A stretch of DNA of 64,000 bases, from positions 868,001-932,000 of the forward strand of contig NZ_QKZI01000001.1 of NCBI RefSeq assembly GCF_003254155.1, in the 5' to 3' direction. The notes beneath the pieces were generated by a model that saw only the letters and a program-made list of their open reading frames with translations, made no database searches and had not been told where the DNA came from. The position numbers and the translations under genes are program-made. Shown piece after piece: positions 48,138 through 56,711 of the stretch (positions are counted from its first letter, which is position 1; the number at the start of each line of letters is the position of its first letter). The stretch is from Psychrobacillus insolitus (GTDB taxonomy: Bacteria; Bacillota; Bacilli; Bacillales_A; Planococcaceae).

Positions 48138-49431
48138 TGTTCTTCTCAGGAGGAATGATTGTAAAGGAAGTATGAGCTTCTTCATTCTTTAATGTTTCAA
48201 ATGCTTCTTTGACTTGATCCATCGATAATTTTTCAAGCGCTGGGACTACGTCAAATAAGTTCATCTCATTAAAAGAATAACGAGTAAATTGATTTGCAAT
48301 ATATTCGATAGAATTTAATGCTCTCAAGAAAAACCCTATTTTTTTACGAGTTACCCGTTTTAAATCTTCCTCTGTAAAGCTCCACTCTTTTGAGTGATTT
48401 AGAATTGCCCCTTTAATGGATTCAACTAACTTTTCAGGATTGGAAGAATCCGAGCCAATCATTGTAAATCCATAGCCTTGTTCCATTGAAAAATCCGCTG
48501 AGTAAGATTCATCAATTAACCCTGTTTCATATACATCTTGATAGAAAGCAGATGTGCGTCCAAAAACAAGTTCAATAGCCACTTGCATAGCAAGCTCAAA
48601 TTGCAACATTTCATTCCCTGAAATTGTGGCGTTAGGGGATTTCACACCAAAAATAACTTTTGGTTTTTGTACATCCATTTGTAAAACACGCTCTGAAATA
48701 TGAACTGCTTGCTGTTCTGTTGGGAAGAAGCGCTTAATCTCTTGCGGTTCTTCAAACGTTTTAGATGCTTGATCTTCTTTAATGAATGCCATCATTTCCT
48801 GTGGATTAACTGCTCCAACAACAAATAACACCATGTTAGATGGATGATAGAAAGTATTGTAGCATTCATATAAATGTTCTGCAGTAATCTTATTAATCGA
48901 TTCTACAGTGCCAGCGATATCTATTTTCACAGGATGTTCTTTATACATATTCTCAATAGTACCGAAATATAAACGCCAATCTGGTTGATCATCATACATC
49001 GTAATTTCCTGGGCAATAATCCCTTTTTCTTTCTCTACTGTTTGCTCCGTAAAATAAGGTTGCTGAACAAAATCAAGCAATGTTTTTGTGTTTTCTAAAA
49101 CATGATTGGTAGAAGAGAATAAATAAGCCGTTCTTGTAAATGAAGTGAAGGCATTTGCTGAAGCACCCTTCTCACTAAACTTTTGAAAAACGTCGCCATC
49201 TTCTTTTTCAAACATCTTATGTTCTAAAAAGTGTGCAATACCATCTGGTACAGTTACAGCTTCGTCCTTACCAAGCGGAATAAATTTACTATCAATCGAA
49301 CCATATTTAGTCGTGAAAGTCACGAATGTTTTAGAGAATCCTTTTTTCGGTAAAATATATACTTTTAATCCATTTGCAAGTTGTTCATGGTAAAGTGTTT
49401 CTTCTAATTGTTTAAAGTATGTTTCATTCAT
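48130..49431 (-). CDS. ymfH: M16 zinc peptidase YmfH
   Basis: 433-residue peptidase with an intact inverted zinc motif HFLEH (GIAHFLEHKMFE) and the downstream glutamate in KEKGIIAQEITMYDD, so it should be the catalytic partner of a heterodimer with YmfF. ATG at 49431 follows GGAGAG by 8 nt and overlaps ymfF by 8 bp. M16 pairs of this kind process peptides; in related bacteria homologues take part in peptide-pheromone or redox-cofactor peptide maturation. The substrate here is unknown. Confidence 0.92.
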   Translation of the reverse strand: MNETYFKQLEETLYHEQLANGLKVYILPKKGFSKTFVTFTTKYGSIDSKFIPLGKDEAVTVPDGIAHFLEHKMFEKEDGDVFQKFSEKGASANAFTSFTRTAYLFSSTNHVLENTKTLLDFVQQPYFTEQTVEKEKGIIAQEITMYDDQPDWRLYFGTIENMYKEHPVKIDIAGTVESINKITAEHLYECYNTFYHPSNMVLFVVGAVNPQEMMAFIKEDQASKTFEEPQEIKRFFPTEQQAVHISERVLQMDVQKPKVIFGVKSPNATISGNEMLQFELAMQVAIELVFGRTSAFYQDVYETGLIDESYSADFSMEQGYGFTMIGSDSSNPEKLVESIKGAILNHSKEWSFTEEDLKRVTRKKIGFFLRALNSIEYIANQFTRYSFNEMNLFDVVPALEKLSMDQVKEAFETLKNEEAHTSFTIIPPEKNNG

Positions 49432-50701
49432 TTTCTTCACTCTCCTTACCAGATAAGAAATAGACGAATTCTTTCTCTATTTTAGAAGCCATTTGCCCAA
49501 TTTGTTCTTTCGAAATGTCAGACCATTTGCCAATCCAATCTTCCACAGTGAAGTCTTCGTTTAATTCTTTATATTGATCGTAGATTTCTATTTGTGCTCT
49601 TGCAGAATCCATTGCTTCTTTCAATTGATTTGTTAACATGGATTTTGTTTGATTGATTTCTAAATCTGTAATTTCCCCATCTTGCATTGCTTTTAATTGC
49701 TCATCAATTAATTTAACTGCTTTATCTTTCAGATTAGCATCGATTCCTGCTAATACAAAAATTAGACCATAAAGAGATGCAAAACTACTGGAAGCATAAT
49801 AAGCCATACTTTCTTTTTCGCGAACATTCATAAATAGCTTGGAATGTGCGAATCCTCCAAGTATACCGTTCGTCATTTGCATAACTGGGAATTCTTCCGA
49901 GAAAAATGTAACAGGTGTACGATAGGCAATATGTAGTTTCCCCTGCTTCATATCCTGAATCTCATGTAGAAACTCTTTGTCATTAGCTGCTAGTGGAACG
50001 CTCACTTCAGAAGTAGGAATTATTTGTCGATCAGTAAATTGGAAATGTTTCTCGAATTTTTGTTTCATTTCGTTTACATCTACATCACCTACTACATAAA
50101 TAGATAATTCGTCTTCATGTAGTAGCTGTTTATACATCTTAACTAATTGATCGTTTGTAATTGCCTGTACAGTAGGAACTGTGCCATTGGCAGAAATAGA
50201 AGCAGGATGATTAGGTCGAATATTTTCAAGTAAACGCTGCTGCGCATATCTTGTTTTATCATCATACATAGATTGAATTCGTTCAATCACTTGTTCTTTC
50301 TCACGTTTCACAATAGATTCAACAAATTGCCCCTCTTGTAAGAGTGGTTTGAAAATGACGGTTTGTAAAATAGAAAAAATTTCATCTACTACTTTTTCAT
50401 TGGATAAAAAAGCATCGTTCACCGTTTCCGCATTCAAAGATAAAATATGTTTATTTCCTTTTTTTGAACTATCTACATATAATACTGAACCATATAAATC
50501 ATCTAGCTTTTTACGAAAAGCCGAATTAGTTGGATATTCCTCATTGCTATATTGAAGTATGTTTGCAAGTACGGAACGGATCGCTGCACTTTGTTCAGTC
50601 AATTCCTCTTTCCACTTGAATGAAATATTAATGGTTTTAAATTGTTCTGTTGGTCGCACGAAAAGTTTTACTCCATGTGCTAACGTAAACTGTTGAAACA
50701 T
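49424..50701 (-). CDS. ymfF: M16 family peptidase-like YmfF (no zinc motif)
   Basis: 425 residues of M16 fold. At the position of the zinc motif it reads SVLANILQYSNEE, so HxxEH is lost, and it should be the non-catalytic, substrate-shaping partner of YmfH. Other M16 elements remain (KREKEQVIERIQSMYDD, SIYVVGDVD, GKLHIAYRTPV, NGILGGFAHSKLFMNVREK). GGGGGAAAC precedes the ATG. Coupled to ymfH by an 8-bp overlap. Confidence 0.9.
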   Translation of the reverse strand: MFQQFTLAHGVKLFVRPTEQFKTINISFKWKEELTEQSAAIRSVLANILQYSNEEYPTNSAFRKKLDDLYGSVLYVDSSKKGNKHILSLNAETVNDAFLSNEKVVDEIFSILQTVIFKPLLQEGQFVESIVKREKEQVIERIQSMYDDKTRYAQQRLLENIRPNHPASISANGTVPTVQAITNDQLVKMYKQLLHEDELSIYVVGDVDVNEMKQKFEKHFQFTDRQIIPTSEVSVPLAANDKEFLHEIQDMKQGKLHIAYRTPVTFFSEEFPVMQMTNGILGGFAHSKLFMNVREKESMAYYASSSFASLYGLIFVLAGIDANLKDKAVKLIDEQLKAMQDGEITDLEINQTKSMLTNQLKEAMDSARAQIEIYDQYKELNEDFTVEDWIGKWSDISKEQIGQMASKIEKEFVYFLSGKESEENE

Positions 50702-50773
50702 TAAGTTTCCCCCTTTTTCTCTTTAGTCTTTCTCTTTCATCTATTCAATATACATGTACTAATCATAACACTA

Positions 50774-50807
50774 CAATTGAAAAGGGACCAAATTTAATTG
50801 GTCCCTT
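50774..50807 (-). terminator. Nucleoside transporter operon terminator
   Basis: Perfect 10-bp arms (50782-50791, 50798-50807) extendable through an AT palindrome, followed on the minus strand by TTCAATTG. Confidence 0.7.
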
Positions 50808-50843
50808 AAAGTATAGGATAAGAATTTCCACTTAATATCTGTT

Positions 50844-50889
50844 TAGCGTAAGCAACCTTGCCTGTCGTGGCAGACATAGGCGCTTTCGC
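50844..50889. repeat. Interspersed hairpin repeat, copy 5
   Basis: GCGTAAGCAACCT and AGGCGCTTTCGC arms with a bulge, immediately after the nupQ stop. Same family as 26216-26258, without the TTTTC tail. Confidence 0.5.
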
Positions 50890-50897
50890 AATTCATG

Positions 50898-51857
50898 TTA
50901 TCGTTTCCCTTTAATATATGGTACTCCACTTGCTTTTGGTGCATTTGCTTTTCCGATAAATCCAGCGATTGCTAGAATCGTCAATACATACGGCAAGATA
51001 TGCAAGAAATAACTTGGTACTTTATCTATATAAGGGATTTCTCCACCTACAATACTTAGTGCTTGAGCAAAACCAAAGAATAATGCCGCTCCGAGTGCAC
51101 CAAGTGGATGCCACTTACCAAAAATCATTGCCGCCAGTGCCATAAACCCTTGGCCATTAATAGTCGAGTGACTAAATTCACCAGAAATAGATTGAGAATA
51201 CACCGCTCCACCAATACCAGCTAATGCTCCGGATAATATAACTGCGATATAACGCATTTTAGTTACATTCACACCCATAGTATCGGCTGCCATTGGATGT
51301 TCACCTACTGCACGTAAACGAAGTCCAAACGGCGTCTTGTAAATGACAAACCAAGCGAGTAAAGCGACTATTAACGCTAAGATGGATGTTCCGTATACAT
51401 CTTTAAAAAACATAGGTCCAAGAATTGGAATCTCACTTAAGTAAGGTATATCATCTCGAATAAAACGTTCTTGAATATAATCTGTTTGACCTTTGCCATA
51501 AATCATTTTTACTGAGAATAATGCGATTGCAACACCTAACATATTAATCGCTACCCCTGAAATTGTTTGGTCCGCTCGGAATGATATCGTTGCAACTGCA
51601 TGCATAACTGCGAATAATCCAGATGCAAGCATAGCAGCAATTAGAGCATACCAAGGTGTCATGGAGCCAAAAGTATCTACAAACATTAAGTTAAAAAGAA
51701 TTCCAATAAATGCACCCATTACCATTAAACCCTCAAGTCCAATGTTAACAACGCCGGAACGCTCAGAGAATACTCCCCCGATTGCAGTGAAAATTAATGG
51801 TGCTGCATAGAATATTGCTGAGGGAATGATGAAATAAAGAACTTCTAAAAAGCTCAT
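50898..51857 (-). CDS. nupQ: Nucleoside ABC transporter permease, NupQ/YufQ-like
   Basis: 319-residue membrane subunit (BPD_transp_2 family, about 9-10 helices) with GGVFSERSGVVNIGLEGLM, the diagnostic N-terminal motif, and GINGQGFMALAAMIFGKWHP-like C-terminal block (NGQGFMALAAMIFGKWHPLG). The ATG at 51857 follows GGAGG and starts MSFLEVLYF; upstream in-frame codons overlap the partner gene. Last gene of a BmpA-type nucleoside importer; B. subtilis NupNOPQ transports guanosine. Confidence 0.9.
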   Translation of the reverse strand: MSFLEVLYFIIPSAIFYAAPLIFTAIGGVFSERSGVVNIGLEGLMVMGAFIGILFNLMFVDTFGSMTPWYALIAAMLASGLFAVMHAVATISFRADQTISGVAINMLGVAIALFSVKMIYGKGQTDYIQERFIRDDIPYLSEIPILGPMFFKDVYGTSILALIVALLAWFVIYKTPFGLRLRAVGEHPMAADTMGVNVTKMRYIAVILSGALAGIGGAVYSQSISGEFSHSTINGQGFMALAAMIFGKWHPLGALGAALFFGFAQALSIVGGEIPYIDKVPSYFLHILPYVLTILAIAGFIGKANAPKASGVPYIKGKR

Positions 51858-51858
51858 A

Positions 51859-52905
51859 TTATTTCGCCTCCTTTTTCTTGTTTGTTTTTTCAAGGAAGTA
51901 ACGAATAACATAGCCACAAGCTACAAAGAAAATAATAATCGCAATAACAATTGACACAATTTCAACTGGAATACCAGCTTCATTTGGCATATTTAACGCT
52001 CCGTATTTTAATGCTCCAAATAACGTCGCTCCAAATATTATTCCTAGTGGCGTATTTGCCCCTAATAATGCAACGGCGATCCCGTCAAAACCAATACCAG
52101 TAAATCCACTTTTTATACTAGCATATTGGAATGTACCGAGAGCTTCCATTGCACCAGCTAGTCCAGCAAAAACCCCTGAAATAACCATTGATAGAATAAT
52201 ATTTTTTTGAACATTCATCCCAGCATACTGTGAAGCATGTTGGTTAAATCCAACTGATTTCAACTCGAAACCAGTAGTTGTTTTTTCTAGAATAAACCAC
52301 ATAACAACTACCATCGCTATAGCGATAAAAATACCATAATGAAGTCTTGAAAAATCTGTCATACTTTCAAAAAAAGCAGATTTTAACGACGCAGACGCAT
52401 GAATGGTACCTGTATTATCTCCACCATCTGACATGACTTTTATCAATGCATTTGTCGTATGAAGTGCGATATAGTTCATCATTATCGTCACAATAACTTC
52501 ATGCACTTGTAATTTTGCTTTTAATAGACCCGGTATAAACGCCCAAAGCCCACCAGCAACTGCTGCTGCAAGTATCGCTAATGGTAAATGGATATACATT
52601 GGAAAATCAAATGCAACTCCTACATATGCTGCTGCAAACCAACCTACAATTAGTTGTCCTTCAACCCCAATATTAAATAGCCCTGTACGGAACGCAAAAG
52701 CAACAGCTAGTCCGGAGAGTAAATATGGTGTAATTTGACGGACTGTTTCCCCCATATTATAAGCATCACCAAAAATACCATTCCAAAGTGCTATATATCC
52801 TTTAACAGGATCGTATCCACTTACTAACATTATGACTGCGCCAACAAGTAAACCTAATATGACAGAGATAACAGGGACAAGTATATTTATTACTCTATTC
52901 GACAT
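51859..52905 (-). CDS. nupP: Nucleoside ABC transporter permease, NupP/YufP-like
   Basis: 348-residue membrane subunit with about nine helices. Conserved blocks: AFRTGLFNIGVEGQLIVGWFA, VHEVIVTIMMNYIAL, GFNQHASQYAGMN and FTGIGFDGIAVALLGANTPLG. Its stop is 1 nt from the nupQ start and its start overlaps the end of the ATPase gene by 11 bp, so all are tightly coupled. Confidence 0.9.
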   Translation of the reverse strand: MSNRVINILVPVISVILGLLVGAVIMLVSGYDPVKGYIALWNGIFGDAYNMGETVRQITPYLLSGLAVAFAFRTGLFNIGVEGQLIVGWFAAAYVGVAFDFPMYIHLPLAILAAAVAGGLWAFIPGLLKAKLQVHEVIVTIMMNYIALHTTNALIKVMSDGGDNTGTIHASASLKSAFFESMTDFSRLHYGIFIAIAMVVVMWFILEKTTTGFELKSVGFNQHASQYAGMNVQKNIILSMVISGVFAGLAGAMEALGTFQYASIKSGFTGIGFDGIAVALLGANTPLGIIFGATLFGALKYGALNMPNEAGIPVEIVSIVIAIIIFFVACGYVIRYFLEKTNKKKEAK

Positions 52906-54445
52906 GCTTAGACTCCCCTTGTTTATTCGCTTTATTATTTTTTCTTTGACCAGCCATTAATAATCCTAATTCTTGCTCACTAGTTTCTCCTGGAAGCAGT
53001 GTATCAACAATTTGTCCATCATAAATAACCGCAATTCTATCTGAAACATTCATAACTTCATCTAATTCGAATGAGAGAAGAAGAACTGCTTTGCCATTAT
53101 CTCTTTGCTCTATCAAGCGTTGATGAATAAATTCTATTGCTCCAACATCAAGGCCACGCGTAGGAAGTGCAGCTATTAGTAATTCTGGATTACGGGTAAC
53201 TTCTCGTCCAATAATAGCTTTTTGCTGATTTCCACCAGAAAGTGAACGCGCAAGGGAATCTTCGCCTTGTGTACGAACATCAAATTCTGTTATTATCTTT
53301 TGAGCTAATTTTGACACTTCATCGTAATTCATAATTCCATTCACGGAAATTGGTTTTTGATAATAAGTTTGTAAAGCGATATTATGTCCAATTGAAAAGT
53401 CTAGTACTAAACCATGTTTATGACGATCCTGCGGGATATGTCCAACTCCAGCTTCCGTTACTTTACGCGGTTTTAGATTTGTTACATCTTTTCCATTGAT
53501 CGTTACTTTTCCACTTTTCGATTTTCGCAGCCCTGTTATTGCTTCAAGCAATTCTGATTGACCATTTCCATCTATTCCAGCAATACCTAGTATTTCACCT
53601 TTACGAACAGTCAAATTTAAGCCTTTAACTTTTTCAATCCCCCGGTAATCAGTTACTATTAAATCTTTTATAATTAGCGCTTCTTCCTTAGGGTAGGCTT
53701 CTCCTTTAACTGTTTTAAACTCAACTTGTCTTCCTACCATTAGAGCAGCAAGTTCATTAGGATTAGTCTCTGCAGTAATGACTGTTCCAATTCCCTTACC
53801 TTTACGAATAACAGTTACACGATCCGAAACATCCATGATTTCTTGTAATTTATGCGTGATTAAAATAATTGATTTACCTTCTTCAATGAGTCTTTTCATA
53901 ATTTGGATTAGTTCTTTAATTTCTTGTGGTGTTAATGAAGCAGTTGGTTCATCAAAAATGAGAATATCTGCATTACGATATAATGTTTTTAAAATCTCCA
54001 CACGTTGCTGCATTCCCACTGAAATATCTTCAATTTTAGCAGTTGGATCCACATCTAAACCATATGTGTCAGAAAGCTCTTTAATTTTCTTTGAGGCTGC
54101 TTTAATACTAATAACTCCGCTTTTTGTTAACTCATTCCCTAAAATAATATTTTCTGTCACAGTAAAATTTTCAACTAACATAAAATGCTGATGTACCATT
54201 CCAATTCCTAAATCATTCGCTACGTTAGGATCCGTCACTTTAACTGACTTACCATTTACTTTAATCTCACCAGCTTCTGGTTGATACAAACCAAAAAGAA
54301 CATTCATAAGGGTAGACTTACCAGCCCCATTTTCCCCTAAAAGAGCATGAATTTCTCCTTTTTTTAATTGAAGGGTAATGTTGTCATTTGCTACAAATGA
54401 TCCAAATTCTTTTCGAATGCCTAGCATTTCTATTACATAATCCAA
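52895..54445 (-). CDS. nupO: Nucleoside ABC transporter ATPase, NupO/YufO-like
   Basis: 516-residue tandem ATPase with two ABC domains, as in sugar and nucleoside importers. First domain: Walker A GENGAGKST, signature ISVGMQQRVEI, Walker B ILIFDEPTASL. Second: degenerate Walker A GIDGNGQSE, signature LSGGNQQKAI and ALPTRGLDVG, where the usual acidic residue of Walker B is changed, typical of the second domain in this family. The TTG at 54445 lies 8 nt after GGGAG; the GTG at 54454 is in that site. Confidence 0.9.
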   Translation of the reverse strand: MDYVIEMLGIRKEFGSFVANDNITLQLKKGEIHALLGENGAGKSTLMNVLFGLYQPEAGEIKVNGKSVKVTDPNVANDLGIGMVHQHFMLVENFTVTENIILGNELTKSGVISIKAASKKIKELSDTYGLDVDPTAKIEDISVGMQQRVEILKTLYRNADILIFDEPTASLTPQEIKELIQIMKRLIEEGKSIILITHKLQEIMDVSDRVTVIRKGKGIGTVITAETNPNELAALMVGRQVEFKTVKGEAYPKEEALIIKDLIVTDYRGIEKVKGLNLTVRKGEILGIAGIDGNGQSELLEAITGLRKSKSGKVTINGKDVTNLKPRKVTEAGVGHIPQDRHKHGLVLDFSIGHNIALQTYYQKPISVNGIMNYDEVSKLAQKIITEFDVRTQGEDSLARSLSGGNQQKAIIGREVTRNPELLIAALPTRGLDVGAIEFIHQRLIEQRDNGKAVLLLSFELDEVMNVSDRIAVIYDGQIVDTLLPGETSEQELGLLMAGQRKNNKANKQGESKHVE

Positions 54446-54654
54446 TGATTTCACTCCCTACTATCATACTCGGACAAAATTAATACAGGAAAGAATTTAA
54501 ATTTTTAATCAGATTTCCCTTTCAAAAACACTATTATTATACAATATTCGCAAGCGTTTTCAAGAAAATCTGATTAATCCATCTTTTAACTTAAATTTTG
54601 ATTTCAATCTAAAATAAACATTAGGATTTTCAAAGCCTTTCTTCTATTAACTAA

Positions 54655-54690
54655 AAATATCATAAAGACCGAAAAAACCGATCTTTATGA
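54655..54690 (-). terminator. Hairpin after the BMP lipoprotein gene
   Basis: CATAAAGA...TCTTTATG stem with a CG/CG inner pair (54661-54689), then ATATTTTTAG on the minus strand. It would let the binding protein be produced in excess over the ABC proteins downstream. Confidence 0.65.
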
Positions 54691-54710
54691 TGCTTTACTT
54701 AATTAATTAT

Positions 54711-55781
54711 TTATTCTACTGTTTCTGGAACAACGATTTCACCAGAAGCAATTTTATCTGAGTATTCTTGAATTTGGTCTAAAACTTCTTGTGGAATAGC
54801 TCCGCGTGAATCAGCAAGGACTACTCCTTCTTCCGCTACACCATAAGTAACTGTTTTCCCACCTGGGAAATTCCCAGCCATTGCTTCGTTAGCAATATTT
54901 TGAACTGCAAGATCAACACGTTTTACCATGGAAGTAAGTGTAATGTTAGTATCACCAACAGCGCCTTCTTCGTATTGGTCAGAGTCAACTCCGATTACCC
55001 AAACGTTTGCATTAGCGTCTTTTGTTTTACGTTCTTTTGCTTCAGCAAATACACCATTACCCGCAGCACCAGCTGCAGGGAAAATAATATCTACGCCTGA
55101 AGAATACATACGGTTAGCGGTAGTTTTCCCTAAAGAAGCATCACTGAATGATGCTAAATATTGTACATCAACTTCAATATTTGGATCTATAGCTTTAACA
55201 CCTTCTATGAATCCAGCTTCAAAACGTCCAATAACTTCACTTTCCATACCACCAACAAAACCAATTTTTTTAGAATCGGACATTAGAGCAGCAGCAACAC
55301 CTGCTAGATAAGAACCTTCTTGCTCTTTAAACATAGCAGAAGCAACATTTGGTTTGTCCACAATGGCGTCAATAATAGCAAATTGAGCATCCGGTTTTTG
55401 GTCTGCGATTGTACCTATTGGTTCTTCCAATAAGTACCCAACTCCGTAAACTACATCGAAGTCACGACGTGCTAAGCTATTTAAGTTTGTAACATAGTCA
55501 GCATCAGAAGTAGATATAAGGTAATCATATCCACCGGTACCTTTTTCAAGGCCATTTTCTTTACCAAATGCTTCGATACCCTCCCAAGCTGATTGGTTAA
55601 ATGATTTATCATCTACTCCACCAGTGTCAGTAACCATTGCAATTGAAAAATCTGTTGCTTCTTTTTTAGCTCCTTCATCAACAGTTTTTGAAGCTTCTTC
55701 ATCGCTTGCACCACATGCTCCAAGAATTGTACCTGCAGCTAGTACAAGAGATAGTCCTAATCCAAATTTACGTTTTGTCAA
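54711..55781 (-). CDS. nupN: BMP family nucleoside-binding lipoprotein, NupN/YufN-like
   Basis: 356-residue extracytoplasmic receptor. Lipobox LGAC (C23) after a short signal peptide, then FSIAMVTDTGGVDDKSFNQSAWEG (two parts) and GKTTANRMYSSGVDIIFPAAG, the BMP/Med family hallmarks of purine nucleoside binders. TTG start at 55781 follows GGAGG by 8 nt. It lies just downstream of the GntR regulator gene and upstream of the ATPase gene. Confidence 0.92.
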   Translation of the reverse strand: MTKRKFGLGLSLVLAAGTILGACGASDEEASKTVDEGAKKEATDFSIAMVTDTGGVDDKSFNQSAWEGIEAFGKENGLEKGTGGYDYLISTSDADYVTNLNSLARRDFDVVYGVGYLLEEPIGTIADQKPDAQFAIIDAIVDKPNVASAMFKEQEGSYLAGVAAALMSDSKKIGFVGGMESEVIGRFEAGFIEGVKAIDPNIEVDVQYLASFSDASLGKTTANRMYSSGVDIIFPAAGAAGNGVFAEAKERKTKDANANVWVIGVDSDQYEEGAVGDTNITLTSMVKRVDLAVQNIANEAMAGNFPGGKTVTYGVAEEGVVLADSRGAIPQEVLDQIQEYSDKIASGEIVVPETVE

Positions 55782-55829
55782 ATTGAAAACCTCCATTATT
55801 TTTTCTTATTAGCAGGAATTTGCTTTGTT

Positions 55830-56558
55830 TTACACTCTTTTGCGAACAACATGAAAACTAAACTTATCTGCCCGAAAATAATTTTTCGAATACAAAACCA
55901 CTCGATCATTATCATCGTAGTGTAGTTGTATTAACAAAAGAAGTGAAGTCCCTGGTTCACTATTTAATATTGGCGATGCAATCTCATGATATCCTACTGG
56001 ATCAATAAATGTGACCGCATGCGCTACTCGAATTTCTCTCGATTCCTCTAAAGCTGAAAAAATTGACCCTTCCTCTCGAGTAAGGAAGTTATTTGGTAAA
56101 TAGTTTTCCGGAACCTTATCTATACAATAGACAACTGGTTCACCATTTGCAGTACGTACACGTTCTATAGTAATAATAGCTTGATCTTCCTCACATAGAA
56201 ATTGTTTTATATCATCTTCAGATGGAGGCTTGATAATTGAGCTTAAATAATTAGTACCTGGTTCCATTCCTACACTGCGAATCATATCAGAAATACTAGT
56301 TAACTGTTCAATCCCTGATGTAAATACAGGTTTTGAATTCACAAAAGTACCTACACCATGTCTTCTTACGATGACATTTTCTTCTTCTAATAAACGAAGA
56401 GCTTCTCTTAACGTTGCACGACTTACTCCAAGCGTTTTAGCTAATTCAAATTCAGAAGGTAATTTTTCCTTCTCTTTGAAAACGCCCTTTTCAATGTCCT
56501 CTTTTAGACGATCAATCACTTGAAGATATAAATGTCGACTGTCTGTTCTTATTGTCAT
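55830..56558 (-). CDS. ymfC: GntR family regulator YmfC
   Basis: 242 residues: N-terminal GntR winged helix ([51 protein letters not shown] in parts) and a C-terminal UTRA ligand-binding domain ([49 protein letters not shown] in parts), so HutC subfamily. ATG at 56558 follows GGTGG. Its position before nupN suggests it controls the nucleoside importer and itself; heptamers AATCAGT/ACTGATT flank its -10 region. Confidence 0.88.
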   Translation of the reverse strand: MTIRTDSRHLYLQVIDRLKEDIEKGVFKEKEKLPSEFELAKTLGVSRATLREALRLLEEENVIVRRHGVGTFVNSKPVFTSGIEQLTSISDMIRSVGMEPGTNYLSSIIKPPSEDDIKQFLCEEDQAIITIERVRTANGEPVVYCIDKVPENYLPNNFLTREEGSIFSALEESREIRVAHAVTFIDPVGYHEIASPILNSEPGTSLLLLIQLHYDDNDRVVLYSKNYFRADKFSFHVVRKRV

Positions 56559-56610
56559 ATAAACACCACCATTTGTAGAGATCAGACCTCCGATGTAAAA
56601 CATTCCTACT

Positions 56611-56690
56611 AATCAGTCATACTATACCAGAATTACTGATTGAAATAAATAGTTTAATCATCTTTCAAAAAGAAAAATTAACAAATCAGT
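56611..56690. promoter_or_regulatory. Candidate GntR operator region of ymfC
   Basis: AATCAGT (56611-56617) and ACTGATT (56635-56641) form an inverted pair around a minus-strand -10-like TATAGT (56621-56626). A third copy, AATCAGTCAT at 56684-56693, repeats the ten bases at 56611-56620. Confidence 0.45.
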
Positions 56691-56711
56691 CATCTAATTG
56701 TAATCATTTTG

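Noticed and set aside
53778-54191. 137-codon plus-strand open frame inside nupO
   Set aside because: It lies wholly antisense to well-conserved ABC ATPase coding sequence and has no recognisable domain or ribosome binding site.
54928-55311. 127-codon plus-strand open frame inside nupN
   Set aside because: Antisense shadow of the BMP lipoprotein gene; low-complexity translation without homology I recognise.
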